A stretch of 64,000 nucleotides of DNA from assembly GCA_020846635.1 (NCBI GenBank), contig JADLDO010000020.1:62001-126000 (forward strand), written 5' to 3'. This document shows, in pieces, positions 10,063 through 19,649 of this stretch. The DNA comes from Caldilineaceae bacterium (GTDB taxonomy: Bacteria; Chloroflexota; Anaerolineae; Caldilineales; Caldilineaceae). Each line of letters begins with the position of its first letter. Positions within the stretch are counted from its first letter, which is position 1. The notes under the pieces are model-generated. The model had not been told where the DNA came from and searched no databases. It saw only the letters and a program-made list of their open reading frames with translations. A program made the translations under genes and the position numbers.

Positions 10063-10306
10063 AGCTATCTCCTCTTGGCATCAAGGTTCTGGTTCGCAAC
10101 TTTAGATCGCAATTTTGGATCACGCTTTGGGATCGCCATCCAGGCTGGTTAAGGTCTACGATTGGTATGAATATTGGCATGAACCGATCCGCTCAAGCCC
10201 TAATCAGTTTTGTTTAGGATAATGAGGGATACCGGCCCATCTATGGGACGGTGCATTGGTGAGGATTGTTCCATGAAAGGACGTGGCTGTCTAGTTCGCT
10301 TTGTGG
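10063..10306. other. Gene-free gap between alpha-2-macroglobulin and VTT genes
   Basis: No gene, tRNA or convincing hairpin was seen. It should hold the minus-strand promoter of the alpha-2-macroglobulin gene, but no clear -10/-35 pair could be picked. Confidence 0.5.
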
Positions 10307-10942
10307 CTAATGGCCGCTGCTGATGATATTGAACAGTTCTTGGAGGTAGAGCAGAGGGCCTGCGCCCAGGAGGATCATGAGCACATATTTGATGCTCTTG
10401 CCCGCGGCAACGGTTGCCAGGAAGGTGGCAATTCGGATTTTGAGCATCCCGGCGATGATCCCGGCGAAGTCAAAGAGGGGAAAGGGAATGGCAGAGAGGC
10501 CAAAGAGCAGAGCCGCGCCATAGCGGTCGGTGAGGCGATGGATCTGCTCAAACTGGGTGCGGCGGCTGCTGGGGATCAGGGCGCGCCCGCTGGTCCCGGC
10601 GAGGTAGCCGCTCAATTCACCGATGGCGCTGCCCATTCCGGCGACAATGCCCAGAAGCACAGGGTCAAGGGCAGTACCCATGGCGATGACCACGGCAATG
10701 CCGGGCGCAGGAAGAATGATGGTGGCGCTGGCGATTAAGCTGATGACAAACGCACCCACATAACCCCAATTGCCAAAGCTCATCACCCACTGCGGATTGA
10801 GCGCGAGCCAGAAGCTGGCAATCGTGATCAGCAGGATCACCGTGATGCTCGCGGCTAGTCGCACCGGCTGCGGCGTTTGGGGTTCTTCGTGCGTATATTG
10901 TACTTGGGGGAAGGGTCGTGCCGAGAGTTCTTCCTCGGTCAT
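10307..10942 (-). CDS. VTT-domain (DedA/TVP38-like) membrane protein
   Basis: This 211-residue membrane protein has a cytosolic N-terminus, a first helix at about residues 28-48, and a VTT (SNARE-associated) core around residues 60-200 with Pro/Gly-rich re-entrant segments (LPAPGIAVV, IPFPLFDFAG). Families of this fold act as lipid scramblases or transporters; members such as DedA and PopT help recycle polyprenyl phosphate. That role would suit the neighbouring glycan genes but is inference. AGGA precedes the ATG. An aldose or DedA-specific role cannot be assigned. Confidence 0.75.
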   Translation of the reverse strand: MTEEELSARPFPQVQYTHEEPQTPQPVRLAASITVILLITIASFWLALNPQWVMSFGNWGYVGAFVISLIASATIILPAPGIAVVIAMGTALDPVLLGIVAGMGSAIGELSGYLAGTSGRALIPSSRRTQFEQIHRLTDRYGAALLFGLSAIPFPLFDFAGIIAGMLKIRIATFLATVAAGKSIKYVLMILLGAGPLLYLQELFNIISSGH

Positions 10943-10976
10943 GCGGAATTCCTCAAACTATGAACGTAACCTGTAA

Positions 10977-11022
10977 ACCCTCCCGGAAGCGGCCCAGGGG
11001 GCTCCCCAGCTTCCGGGAGGGT
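10977..11022 (-). repeat. 46-bp hairpin repeat, copy 1
   Basis: A 14-bp perfect inverted repeat (ACCCTCCCGGAAGC with its complement) surrounds an 18-nt centre. It differs by only one base from the copy at 28130-28175, centre included. It sits 3' of the minus-strand cyclophilin gene, where it could terminate transcription, though its T-tract is weak. Confidence 0.85.
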
Positions 11023-11050
11023 GGTAGGCCGATAAGGGTAGTTGACCCAA

Positions 11051-12520
11051 TTACTCACTGGTGATGGTGATCGACTCGATGGTGTCTTCGGTGGTGAGTT
11101 GGGGCAGCACGTCGACCCCCTCTACGACCTGACCAAAGAAGGCCAGCTGCGCGTTGATTTGGGCGGGCGGCTGGACAAGCGCAATCAAGAGTTGGCTGCT
11201 GCTGCTCAAAATTGTGCCGTCAGCCGTCTGCTCTACAGGGATATACGTAATGGCACCGATGTTGGTTTCGGCGACCTTCCCGATTTCGGCAGGGAATTTG
11301 TAACCGGCATCGTTGAGCGGGTTGTTGTCCGGCGCACCGATGATGATCGAGTCGTTGGGCTGCACCAGGCTAACGGGCGTCTGATCATAATAACCCAGGT
11401 TTGCCAAGACCACGAAGTTGTTGACCGCGGTAGGCGCTTCATCGTCATAGAGCCTTACGACCAAGTCACCTTTGCTGGTGCTGATCGTTGCCGTGTAGGT
11501 CAGCGCCGTGTCGATGATCATCTCTGGAGGCACGTTGAAGTAGTTGACGCGTTCCTCGGCGGGCACAGTCGCCAGCGGGCGCGCGCCCTCGTCCTCTAGG
11601 CTGGTGGGTGCGTAGGGAGTGGGGGTCGTGGTCGGCGTGGCTGTGGGAGGCGACGCCGTGGGCGTGGGCAGAATACTGGTGTCGCTCTCCTCAATCAACA
11701 CCGTATAGAGTTCGTCCCCCACAAAATCAGGCTGCGTCGAGGGGTCGCGGCGGGTTAGGCGGCTCAGGACTTCTTCCCCTTCGATCACCTCGCCAAAGAT
11801 GGTGTGGCCGCCATTGAGCCAGTCCGTCGCCGCAAAGGTGATGAAGAACTGGCTGCCATTGGTGCCAGGGCCGGAGTTCGCCATCGCCAAGAGGCCGGGA
11901 CGGTCAAAGACCAGCCCTGGGAAGATCTCATCGGCGAATTGATAGCCGGGGCCGCCTGCGCCTGTACCGGTGGGATCACCGGCTTGCGCCATGAAGCCAT
12001 CCAGCACGCGATGGAAGGAGGTATTGTCATAGAAGCCTTGTCGCGCCAGAAAGACAAAGTTGTTAACCGTTTGCGGCGCGCGGTCGGCAAAAAGCTGCAC
12101 CTTAATATCCCCGCGCATCGTCTTGAACGTGGCATAGTAATATTTGGATGGGTCAATCTCCATCTCAGGCGCAGCGTCATACATCTCGTTGCGTTCCATC
12201 GGCATGATGGTAGAAACCGGGCCAGGTTCGGCGATGTCGGGCGGCGGCACGATGATGTCCTGTGTCGGGGCAGCCTGGACGGGCGGCTCTGGTGTCGCTG
12301 CTGATTCTTCCGCAGCACCTGAGCCTTCAGTCCCGGCAGCTTCGCCAGGCGCGGCTGTCTCTGCGGCGGTCGCGACTTCCGGATCGGCTGCGCCGCGACC
12401 GCAGGCTGCCAGCACGACAAGCGAGAGAAGCAGCAGGCAAAGCAGCATCCAGGGGCGGGCGTGCCACGGTCGGCTCTGTTGCGGCAGTGGTTCGGGTTTG
12501 CGGACATACATGCGAATCAA
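11051..12520 (-). CDS. Double-cyclophilin peptidyl-prolyl isomerase lipoprotein
   Basis: The protein is 489 residues. A hydrophobic segment ends in lipobox LAAC, so it is a lipid-anchored extracytoplasmic protein, followed by a Pro/Glu/Ala linker. The first cyclophilin domain (about residues 125-260) has [15 protein letters not shown] and NGSQFFITF, so it should catalyse proline isomerisation. The second (about 335-485) keeps the fold signature ([16 protein letters not shown]) but lacks FHR and GSQFF. The TTG start at 12520 overlaps the upstream gene's stop (TTGA) and has GGAG six bases before it; an ATG at 12511 is the alternative. It probably serves folding of exported envelope proteins. 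Confidence 0.9.
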   Translation of the reverse strand: MIRMYVRKPEPLPQQSRPWHARPWMLLCLLLLSLVVLAACGRGAADPEVATAAETAAPGEAAGTEGSGAAEESAATPEPPVQAAPTQDIIVPPPDIAEPGPVSTIMPMERNEMYDAAPEMEIDPSKYYYATFKTMRGDIKVQLFADRAPQTVNNFVFLARQGFYDNTSFHRVLDGFMAQAGDPTGTGAGGPGYQFADEIFPGLVFDRPGLLAMANSGPGTNGSQFFITFAATDWLNGGHTIFGEVIEGEEVLSRLTRRDPSTQPDFVGDELYTVLIEESDTSILPTPTASPPTATPTTTPTPYAPTSLEDEGARPLATVPAEERVNYFNVPPEMIIDTALTYTATISTSKGDLVVRLYDDEAPTAVNNFVVLANLGYYDQTPVSLVQPNDSIIIGAPDNNPLNDAGYKFPAEIGKVAETNIGAITYIPVEQTADGTILSSSSQLLIALVQPPAQINAQLAFFGQVVEGVDVLPQLTTEDTIESITITSE

Positions 12521-13557
12521 GAATGGCTCCTTATTTGATCACGGGCTGGTTCTGGCTCACGGATGCCTCCGTTGCGAAATTCCAGCCACCAAATACCAAA
12601 GATGGCTCCGATGCTGACGAAGATCGCCACAAAAATGGCTTCGAGCCGGGCAGCCTGGGTCAGAAAAATGGCAAGCAGGCCAATGGCACCTGCCAGCAGA
12701 TAACACAAGAGAACAGCCTCGCGACGGCTGCCAGTGAGCCGCGCAAGGCGATGGCTAAGGTGGTCTTTGCCCGGTGTCGTCAGCGGGTTTTTGCCCCGCC
12801 TCAATCGGGATACAAAGACCAATGTAGTGTCAAAGATCGGAACTGCCAGCACCAACAGGGGGATCATCCAGGTAACCGTAACACTGTTGGAGGGAAAGCG
12901 CAGTTTGATGGCAACGGCGGCGAGCAGAAAGCCCAGAAAGAGGCTCCCTGTATCGCCCATAAAGATATGCGCCGGGTTCCAATTATAGATCAGGAAACCT
13001 GCACAAGCACCTGCCAGGGCGGCGGCGAGCGCGCCCACCAGATATTGGCGGCTCATCGCTGCCAGGAGGGTGAAGAAGACGGCTGCAATCATGGCGATGC
13101 CACCGGACAGCCCGTCCATGTTGTCCATGAGATTCATGGCGTTGGTGATGCCGACGATCCAGATCATTGTGAGGATGATATCGATCCAGCCCCCAAAGAT
13201 CTGGATTTGTACGCCACTAAAGACCAAGATGCCGGCGGCAAGCAACTGGCCTATCAACTTGATATAGCTGCCCAGACCCCAGCGGTCATCCACGACGCCC
13301 ATGAGGCTCATGAAGGTTGCGCCTACGAAGATCCCCACGAACTGATTGATATAGAAGCGGTCGCCAAAGAAGATCAGCACCAACACAAAGGAGACGTAGA
13401 TGGCCGCGCCTCCCAAGAGCGGCACAGGCGCGGCATGGAGCTTGCGCGCGTTAGGGGCATCGACCACTGCATAGCGCAGGGCCAATCGCCGCATGATGGG
13501 GGTGCTGCCGATGGCAAGCAGCAGCGCGCTAAAGGCAATCAGTAGGTAAGGTGTCAT
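12517..13557 (-). CDS. Polyprenyl-phosphate sugar-1-phosphate transferase (WecA/TagO family)
   Basis: This 346-residue polytopic enzyme loads the first sugar-1-phosphate (commonly GlcNAc-1-P) onto undecaprenyl phosphate, starting O-antigen, teichoic acid or other surface glycans. Family motifs are [29 protein letters not shown] and a cytosolic GKDHLSHRL loop. About ten transmembrane helices are expected. The motif set fits WecA/TagO better than MraY. It lies between the ligase/TPR gene upstream and the cyclophilin downstream, overlapping the latter by 4 nt, which ties it to the polysaccharide operon. Confidence 0.9.
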   Translation of the reverse strand: MTPYLLIAFSALLLAIGSTPIMRRLALRYAVVDAPNARKLHAAPVPLLGGAAIYVSFVLVLIFFGDRFYINQFVGIFVGATFMSLMGVVDDRWGLGSYIKLIGQLLAAGILVFSGVQIQIFGGWIDIILTMIWIVGITNAMNLMDNMDGLSGGIAMIAAVFFTLLAAMSRQYLVGALAAALAGACAGFLIYNWNPAHIFMGDTGSLFLGFLLAAVAIKLRFPSNSVTVTWMIPLLVLAVPIFDTTLVFVSRLRRGKNPLTTPGKDHLSHRLARLTGSRREAVLLCYLLAGAIGLLAIFLTQAARLEAIFVAIFVSIGAIFGIWWLEFRNGGIREPEPARDQIRSHS

Positions 13558-13583
13558 AGGGTTGTCGTTCGCTGCCTATCGTT

Positions 13584-16500
13584 TTAGCTACCTGTTGTTA
13601 AGGTGTTGATCATCTGCGTGATCGCCGCTCTCTGTTCATCCGGGGCCAATGTCAATGCCTGGTTGGCGTAGGTCAAGGCGTCTTGCGGCTGGCCGATTTG
13701 CTGTAGCAGTTGTGCCAGTGCCCAGGGGTGCTGATAGTTGGTGGGCTCTAAGGTCGCTAGATTCTGCAAAACCTCGATGGCTCCATTCCAATTTTCAAGC
13801 TCCATATAGACATTGTAGAGGCTGTTGAGCGTGTTGATGTCATTGGGGTCTAGTTCACGTAGCTGCTCAAGCTGTGCTGCTACAAGGTCCATCATTCCGG
13901 CTTCTTGGTAGATCTGTGCCGCCAGGTTGCGTTGTGTCTTGAGTTCTTCGACATTGTTTTCCGGCGTCACGGCGATGGCGCGCTCTGCCCATTCGATGGC
14001 GGATTCGATCTCCCCCATATCGCGGTAGAGGATCGCCAGGTTGCGCATGGCACCGAGGTTGCCCCCTTGCATCTCCAGCACTTGCAGATTGGCATCCACG
14101 GCTCCTTGCATGTCGCCCGATCTCGCTTTGACCACGCCTAAATGGCTGTAGAGCTGTACTCTGTTGGGCAGGAGGGCGACCCCTTGCTCCAGAATGTCTA
14201 CGCCCTTGTCGAACATTTCCCGTCGCTCATAGAAATCGGCCAAGAGAAGGTAGGTCTGGTCAAAGCGGGGGTCAATCTCCAGGCTGTGGAGATAGGCCGC
14301 TTCGGCTGCGTCATCTTCATTGAGCGCCAAGTGGGCATTGCCCTTCTCATTCCAGAGATGGGCCGCATTGGGGCTGAGCGTGACTGCCTTTTCATACTGT
14401 TCGATACTCTTATCGAGCATCGTCTGGCGCAATTCGGCGTCGTTGGGGAATAGATCAGACCAGGAGCGATAGAGGCGGGCGAGGTTGGCGGTATGGTCGG
14501 TGTTGAGCGGGTTGACCCGCTGCGCCTCTTTCAGCACTGTCTCCGCGGCGCGCAGGAGCTGCGTGCGGTTCATCTGGCTGACCGCTTCGGGCGTTAGGTT
14601 CACGACATCAGCCAGCGTGGGATTCTCCGGCAGGGTGTATGCACCTTCTTCGGGGGCCAACTTGGCCTGTTCCAAGAGTGCGCGGCCCAAGAAAAGCATG
14701 TAGTGGTCTTCGGTGCGGCGTGCATTGAGCGCGCGACGATAAAGCTCGATGCTGCTGACCCAGTTGCGCTGGTTATCAAACTGCTGCCCTTGTTTGTAGA
14801 TAATATCGGCGCGCACCAGCGCGATGTTGACCGTGCTGATGATGACGAAGATGGCAATTGTCAGCACAGCCCCCGCGCCCAGGCTCAATGCTGCATTGCC
14901 GAAGGTGGGCAAACGGCGTTCGCGCAAGAGCGACCAGCCATAGGTGACGCCCGCAACCATTGTCCAAATGACCAAGATCCACGTAAAGACCGCAAAGTGC
15001 CCGGCGACCATCGCCAGCTGGCTGTTGAGATCACTTCCGGCGAAACCTGGGATCAGGCGCACGCTTTGGATCATGCCATAGAGCAGCCAGCCGCCCCAGA
15101 AGACTCCGGCGTGCAGCCCGTACCCGCGCAGCCACCAGCCGGCATCGGGTGTGCGGTGCTGTTGCAGCGCCGTTGCCGTCAGGCCGAGCGTGGCTGCAAC
15201 CACCCACGTAAAGACCAGCATGAAGAAGATGGCAGGGCTGGTGATGATTTGGCCCCCTTCGTTGCGCTGGAAAACGCTGCTAAAGAGGATGCCAAAGGGG
15301 CTGGAGAGCTGCTGGGCATTGGTGGTAAAGAGAAAGACGATTGTCATCGAGGCCAACAGATCGGTCATAACGGTTGCGGGCAGTGCCGGTAGGTGGCGGC
15401 TGACGCGGCGTGGCGGCGTGGAGCGTGTGCCTCGTCGCTTGCCTTTGCCGCTCTCGCGAAGGGTTGCTTCTTCGACCTCGGTTCCTTCCTCCTCATCCTG
15501 ATAGATGGTGTAGGCCGAGGGCAAGGCCCAGCGCATCCCCACCACCACAAGCAGCGCGGTCAGCACCCAGAAATAGGTGCGCGAGGCGGCGATGGCGATG
15601 CCAAAGTGGATCTCGATAAAATGGGCGGTAATTGTTGCCAGGATGGTGATAATGAGCAATTGGCGCGGCAGGTCGGCGCGTTCCCAGCCCAGGTTGGCAC
15701 GCAGAAAGGAGGAGAGGGTGACATAGATACCCAGCCCCAGGATCAAGCCCGCGGGCAAGGCTACACCAAAGAAGCGCCAGCCCCCATCGTAGACATAGAA
15801 GACGGCGACCAGCGCCACGGAGCAGATTGCCAGGAGCGAGACAAAGAGGAGGGTGTCACGGCGGCTGACCAGAAGACCTAACCAGCGCAAGGCCCAATAG
15901 AAGATGCTGATAAAGACGGTGAGATAGGCGATAAAGCCGATGATGCCGGTGATGACCAGCGAGTCCCACGTTTCGTTGTGGGAGCGATCCGGGCTGGCAT
16001 TGCGCGCTTCGACTGACGCCAGTTCTGGTGGATAGAAGGGGTTGAAGGCCACCCACATTGCCTCTGGGCCATAGCCAATCAGCGGGCGTAGGGCGTTGAC
16101 TGCATCCTGTGTGCCGTCGGGAAAGGTCAACGGTTCGTGGGGCCTGACCATCTCGGAGGCGCCCTGCCAGATCAACACACGCACTTGGCCTGTGCCGCTC
16201 TCAGACTCCAGGAGCGTGGTGAGGCGGCCCACATAGGGGACATGGCGCAGACCCGAAAAGAGCGAACTGGTGTTCATCAACACCAACAGCACCGCGCCTG
16301 CCACGCCCAGCCCGATCCAGAGCGATGTCCAGAGACGATGCCGTTTGGGGCGCAGCGCCGTAAAGAGCAGGAGCACAAAGAGGTAGACGCCAAAGAAAAG
16401 CCCTAGCCACGGCCCGCGGCTCTGTGTCCAGAAGATCGCCAAGAGCTGCACCATCAGGACAAAGAGATAGGCTCCACCGGCTAATGCGGTAGGAATATCC

Positions 16501-17228
16501 TGGCTGTCGGCGTGCGTGGGTGGCTTATAGCCCAGAAGATAGGCAAAACTGCTGTAGACACGCTCAAGCGTAAAGAAAAAGGCCATGATCAGGTAGGCGG
16601 CGAGGAAGATGGCATTGCCCGCGTTGGCAGCGACACGCTCCGTTGTATCGCCGCCCCAGGGCAGCGGGTCGACCTGAAGGTGCTGGATGATGCCATAGAT
16701 GGCGATGGGCAAGCTGGTGACGACGATGGTGTGTTGGAGACGGCGTATTTGGTCGGGGTGGCGCAAGTGGGCAATCGTTAACAGGGCAATGGTGATATAG
16801 CTGAGGAAGGTATAGGTCCCTTGCAGGCGTTGGTAGGAACCCCACCAACTGACAAAGCGCGCCACGCCAAAAAGTGTGCTGATCAGATAGGCCGCAACGA
16901 GCAGGAGGATCGGGATGAGCAGCGGCACGCGTGCCATCTGCCGCCACCCGGAGGGCGCGGCTTGCTCGGCGCTCTCTGGGGATTCCTTTGCCCCCGCGCT
17001 CGCCGGGGGAGTAAAGGCGGGCAGCCATGCCGGCCCACCATTGGCGAGCTTGACCATCCAGGCCAAAAGCATGAGCAGCGCGATTGAACGGATCAGGCTG
17101 ATCTTATCAGGTTCAAAGACGCGGCTCGAAAAGACGTTGAAAAAGAGGGGGGCTAGGACCAGTGCTGCCAGCCAGCCTGCTTCGATGATGCCATTGAGCC
17201 AAGCGTCAAATTTTGTTTTCGCAAGCAT
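13584..17228 (-). CDS. O-antigen ligase/polymerase-like membrane protein with C-terminal TPRs
   Basis: The protein is 1214 residues. A first membrane block (about residues 1-570) carries the Wzy/WaaL-type region with the large loop before SHNETWDSLVITGIIGF. A basic, Ser/Arg-rich cytosolic linker follows (about 580-620), then a second membrane block (about 625-810) and a long TPR domain (about 820-1214) with repeats such as HLWNEKGNAHLALNEDDAAEAAYLHSLEIDP. Wzy_C proteins with TPR tails transfer or polymerise lipid-linked glycans; whether this one polymerises, ligates, or glycosylates proteins cannot be decided. The second membrane block is unusual. Its stop is 26 nt from the WecA-like start. 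Confidence 0.85.
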   Translation of the reverse strand: MLAKTKFDAWLNGIIEAGWLAALVLAPLFFNVFSSRVFEPDKISLIRSIALLMLLAWMVKLANGGPAWLPAFTPPASAGAKESPESAEQAAPSGWRQMARVPLLIPILLLVAAYLISTLFGVARFVSWWGSYQRLQGTYTFLSYITIALLTIAHLRHPDQIRRLQHTIVVTSLPIAIYGIIQHLQVDPLPWGGDTTERVAANAGNAIFLAAYLIMAFFFTLERVYSSFAYLLGYKPPTHADSQDIPTALAGGAYLFVLMVQLLAIFWTQSRGPWLGLFFGVYLFVLLLFTALRPKRHRLWTSLWIGLGVAGAVLLVLMNTSSLFSGLRHVPYVGRLTTLLESESGTGQVRVLIWQGASEMVRPHEPLTFPDGTQDAVNALRPLIGYGPEAMWVAFNPFYPPELASVEARNASPDRSHNETWDSLVITGIIGFIAYLTVFISIFYWALRWLGLLVSRRDTLLFVSLLAICSVALVAVFYVYDGGWRFFGVALPAGLILGLGIYVTLSSFLRANLGWERADLPRQLLIITILATITAHFIEIHFGIAIAASRTYFWVLTALLVVVGMRWALPSAYTIYQDEEEGTEVEEATLRESGKGKRRGTRSTPPRRVSRHLPALPATVMTDLLASMTIVFLFTTNAQQLSSPFGILFSSVFQRNEGGQIITSPAIFFMLVFTWVVAATLGLTATALQQHRTPDAGWWLRGYGLHAGVFWGGWLLYGMIQSVRLIPGFAGSDLNSQLAMVAGHFAVFTWILVIWTMVAGVTYGWSLLRERRLPTFGNAALSLGAGAVLTIAIFVIISTVNIALVRADIIYKQGQQFDNQRNWVSSIELYRRALNARRTEDHYMLFLGRALLEQAKLAPEEGAYTLPENPTLADVVNLTPEAVSQMNRTQLLRAAETVLKEAQRVNPLNTDHTANLARLYRSWSDLFPNDAELRQTMLDKSIEQYEKAVTLSPNAAHLWNEKGNAHLALNEDDAAEAAYLHSLEIDPRFDQTYLLLADFYERREMFDKGVDILEQGVALLPNRVQLYSHLGVVKARSGDMQGAVDANLQVLEMQGGNLGAMRNLAILYRDMGEIESAIEWAERAIAVTPENNVEELKTQRNLAAQIYQEAGMMDLVAAQLEQLRELDPNDINTLNSLYNVYMELENWNGAIEVLQNLATLEPTNYQHPWALAQLLQQIGQPQDALTYANQALTLAPDEQRAAITQMINTLTTGS

Positions 17229-17250
17229 AGGGATTGTTGATCTACCATTC

Positions 17251-17296
17251 TGTCAAAGTCCAGTTGTCAAAACCTAGCTGTCAAAGTCCGGTCAAC
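17251..17296. repeat. Short tandem TGTCAAA iterations upstream of the ligase gene
   Basis: TGTCAAA occurs at 17251, 17265 and 17279, followed by GTCAAC at 17291, giving a period of 12-14 nt. It lies 23 nt upstream of the minus-strand ligase/TPR start. It could be a regulator-binding array or slipped DNA. Confidence 0.5.
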
Positions 17297-17360
17297 AAAG
17301 TTTAGATCGTCAGGCACGGTCACAGCAGCTCAGTATCGTACCTTAGGGCGGGATAGTGGG

Positions 17361-18440
17361 TCAAACTATGTCAAGAAGTACTTCGCGCCCGCTGCGTGCC
17401 GATTCATAGATGGCAAGCACCAACGCCAGAGATTTGCGCGCCTCGGCGCCAGGTGTACCCGCTTCGCTCCCTGTCAGCACAGCGTGGACGAAATCGCGGA
17501 TGACCTCGCGATGGCTGTAACCATAGACGGAAGGGGGATCGACGCGCTGGCTGGTGAGTAGTTCGGCTTCCTGCTCTAACTCTCCCGCCACTTTCCACAA
17601 CTCAATGCGGTTGAGCGCGGTGCCGCCAATTTTGACCGAGCCATGTTCACCAAAGACTGCTACAGACCCCTCTAGGTTTTGGGGCCAGGTGAGCGTCGAG
17701 CCTTCAATCGTTGCCAGCGCGCCATTGGCAAAGCGCACGACCGCCACCCCCACATCCTCGGCTTCCATTTTGTGCGCCAAAGTGGCTGTGTAGGCCTGGA
17801 CGGAGTGGACAGGCCCCATGAGCCATTGCAAAGCGTCAATGTGGTGGATGCTCTGGTTCATCAGCGCGCCGCCATCCATCGCCCAGGTTCCATGCCAATC
17901 ATCTTCGTAATAGGATTGGGGGCGATACCAACGCACACAGGCATTGCCCAGATGCAGGCGACCGAGCTTGCCCTCGTCAATCGCTTGGCGCAGCGCCTGC
18001 ATCGGGTGATTATAGCGATTTTGCAGGACGACCCCCAGTGTGCGCCCACAACTTTGGCTGACCTGGATCATGCGGTCTGCGTCTGCCAGCGTAATGGCGA
18101 TAGGCTTTTCGACCAGCACATGCTTGCCTGCCTGCATGGCATCGATAGCAACCTGCGCGTGGAGACCACTGGGTACACAGACGCTCACGGCGTCGATGTC
18201 GCTGCGCGCGAGTAACTCATGATAATCGGAATAGGGCGCTGCGTCATATTCCTGGGCGAAGTGCTGCGCGCGGGCGGGCTTGATATCCGCCACCGCCACC
18301 AGATCCGCTGCTGTGACCTGATGCAGCGATTGGGCATGGCGTGGGGCGATGCGACCACAGCCAATGATGCCGAAGCGCAACCGAGGAGTAGACCCAGGAT
18401 TTTCAGACAGGGAAGTTGCAGACACAGGAATTTCAGACAC
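17361..18440 (-). CDS. Gfo/Idh/MocA family oxidoreductase
   Basis: The protein is 359 residues. An N-terminal Rossmann fold (RFGIIGCGRIAPRH, residues ~22-36) binds NAD(P). The motif VLVEKPIAI near residue 110 is the classic EKP of the family. The C-terminal alpha/beta domain carries a substrate-binding His in NQSIHHIDALQW. Members oxidise or reduce sugars and sugar nucleotides; in this locus it probably modifies a sugar precursor. The start codon is GTG at 18440, the only plausible in-frame start before the Rossmann motif, 16 nt after the preceding glycosyltransferase stop. Confidence 0.88.
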   Translation of the reverse strand: MSEIPVSATSLSENPGSTPRLRFGIIGCGRIAPRHAQSLHQVTAADLVAVADIKPARAQHFAQEYDAAPYSDYHELLARSDIDAVSVCVPSGLHAQVAIDAMQAGKHVLVEKPIAITLADADRMIQVSQSCGRTLGVVLQNRYNHPMQALRQAIDEGKLGRLHLGNACVRWYRPQSYYEDDWHGTWAMDGGALMNQSIHHIDALQWLMGPVHSVQAYTATLAHKMEAEDVGVAVVRFANGALATIEGSTLTWPQNLEGSVAVFGEHGSVKIGGTALNRIELWKVAGELEQEAELLTSQRVDPPSVYGYSHREVIRDFVHAVLTGSEAGTPGAEARKSLALVLAIYESARSGREVLLDIV

Positions 18441-18456
18441 AGAATGGGTTATCCAT

Positions 18457-19587
18457 TTAGCTGTTCTTGGAAGAAAGCACTTCTTGATAGAGTTCCAGCG
18501 TGCGCGCGGCCATCGTGGCCTGGCTAAAGTCGTTCTGGACGCGCTTCAAGGCTGCGGCTCCCATCTTCTGTCGCAGCGCGTCATCACCCAAGAGGCGGTT
18601 GATGGCCGCAGCCATTACTTGGGGATCGTTGGGGGGCACAACCAAGCCGGTTTGCTCATGCTGGTTGACATAGGAGGTTCCCGTCCCCAATTCGGTGCTG
18701 ATCAGCGGCAGTCCGCAGGCCATCGCTTCGAGCAGGACGATGCCAAAGGCTTCGGCGCGGTTGTTGGAAGGCAGGACAAAGAGATCGGCTGCATGGAAGG
18801 CGACCCTCTTGTCGGCATCGGAGAGATCGCCCAAAAAATGAATGCGATCATCCAGCCCCAAAGCGTGCGCTTGGTTGCGCCACTCCTCTTCTAATAGGCC
18901 AGAGCCAACCACCAGAAGGTGAGCATCAATGGCGCGCATGGCATCAATCAGCACGTTGAGCCCTTTGTAGTGGCGCAGCCTGCCGACAAAGAGCAGCAGC
19001 GGCTTGGGCGCATAGCGCGCCCGCAGCTCGGCGGCGGCTTGGCGCATTTCGGGCGTGGCGACAAAATCATTGAGGTCGATGCCAAAGGGCAGGACGCGGC
19101 ACTTCTCCGCCACGGGCGCGAGAAAGGGCGATGTGCGGATGTAGGTGGGGCTGGCGACGGAAATGCGATCCGCACGGCGCAACAAGAGGCGCAGGAAGGG
19201 GCTGTACAGCGCACCCAGGATTTTTTGGCGTACAATGTCGCTGTGATAGGTGAGGACAAGGCCGCGACTGCTGCCCAAGAGCAGGTGTCCCAACTCGCCG
19301 GGGGGATAGGGCAGGTGGGCATGGGTGATGTCGATGCCCTTCTCCAGCTTTCGCAGCCAGGGATAGAAACCCAAACTGATGGGGGCGGACGAGATGTTAA
19401 GCTGTCGCCCGGTCTTGATGACCGGAACGCCGTTGATGATCGTCTCCACCGTTTCGGGGCCGGTGTTTGTCACCAAGACGCGCGCATCAATGCCCTGGGC
19501 GCGCTGCGCTTGGGCGAGAAGGCCGATGTGATTCTCGATACCCCCCATGACCGGGGCATAATCTTTGTAGATGTGTAAGACACGCAT
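18457..19587 (-). CDS. Glycosyltransferase family 4 protein
   Basis: This 376-residue GT-B retaining glycosyltransferase has N-terminal MRVLHIYKDYAPVMGGIENHI with the acceptor-side Gly-rich loop. FVGRLRHYKGLNVLIDA marks the donor domain, and the EX7E element is in EAFGIVLLEAMACG. It transfers a sugar from a nucleotide-sugar to a growing lipid-linked glycan at the cytosolic membrane face. Donor and acceptor are unknown. It sits among four consecutive glycosyltransferase genes on the minus strand. Confidence 0.92.
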   Translation of the reverse strand: MRVLHIYKDYAPVMGGIENHIGLLAQAQRAQGIDARVLVTNTGPETVETIINGVPVIKTGRQLNISSAPISLGFYPWLRKLEKGIDITHAHLPYPPGELGHLLLGSSRGLVLTYHSDIVRQKILGALYSPFLRLLLRRADRISVASPTYIRTSPFLAPVAEKCRVLPFGIDLNDFVATPEMRQAAAELRARYAPKPLLLFVGRLRHYKGLNVLIDAMRAIDAHLLVVGSGLLEEEWRNQAHALGLDDRIHFLGDLSDADKRVAFHAADLFVLPSNNRAEAFGIVLLEAMACGLPLISTELGTGTSYVNQHEQTGLVVPPNDPQVMAAAINRLLGDDALRQKMGAAALKRVQNDFSQATMAARTLELYQEVLSSKNS

Positions 19588-19649
19588 AGGGTTCTATTAT
19601 GGCAGAAAAGAGCGGATTTCGCCTAGAAGTCAAGCCAACGTGGGCGCAT

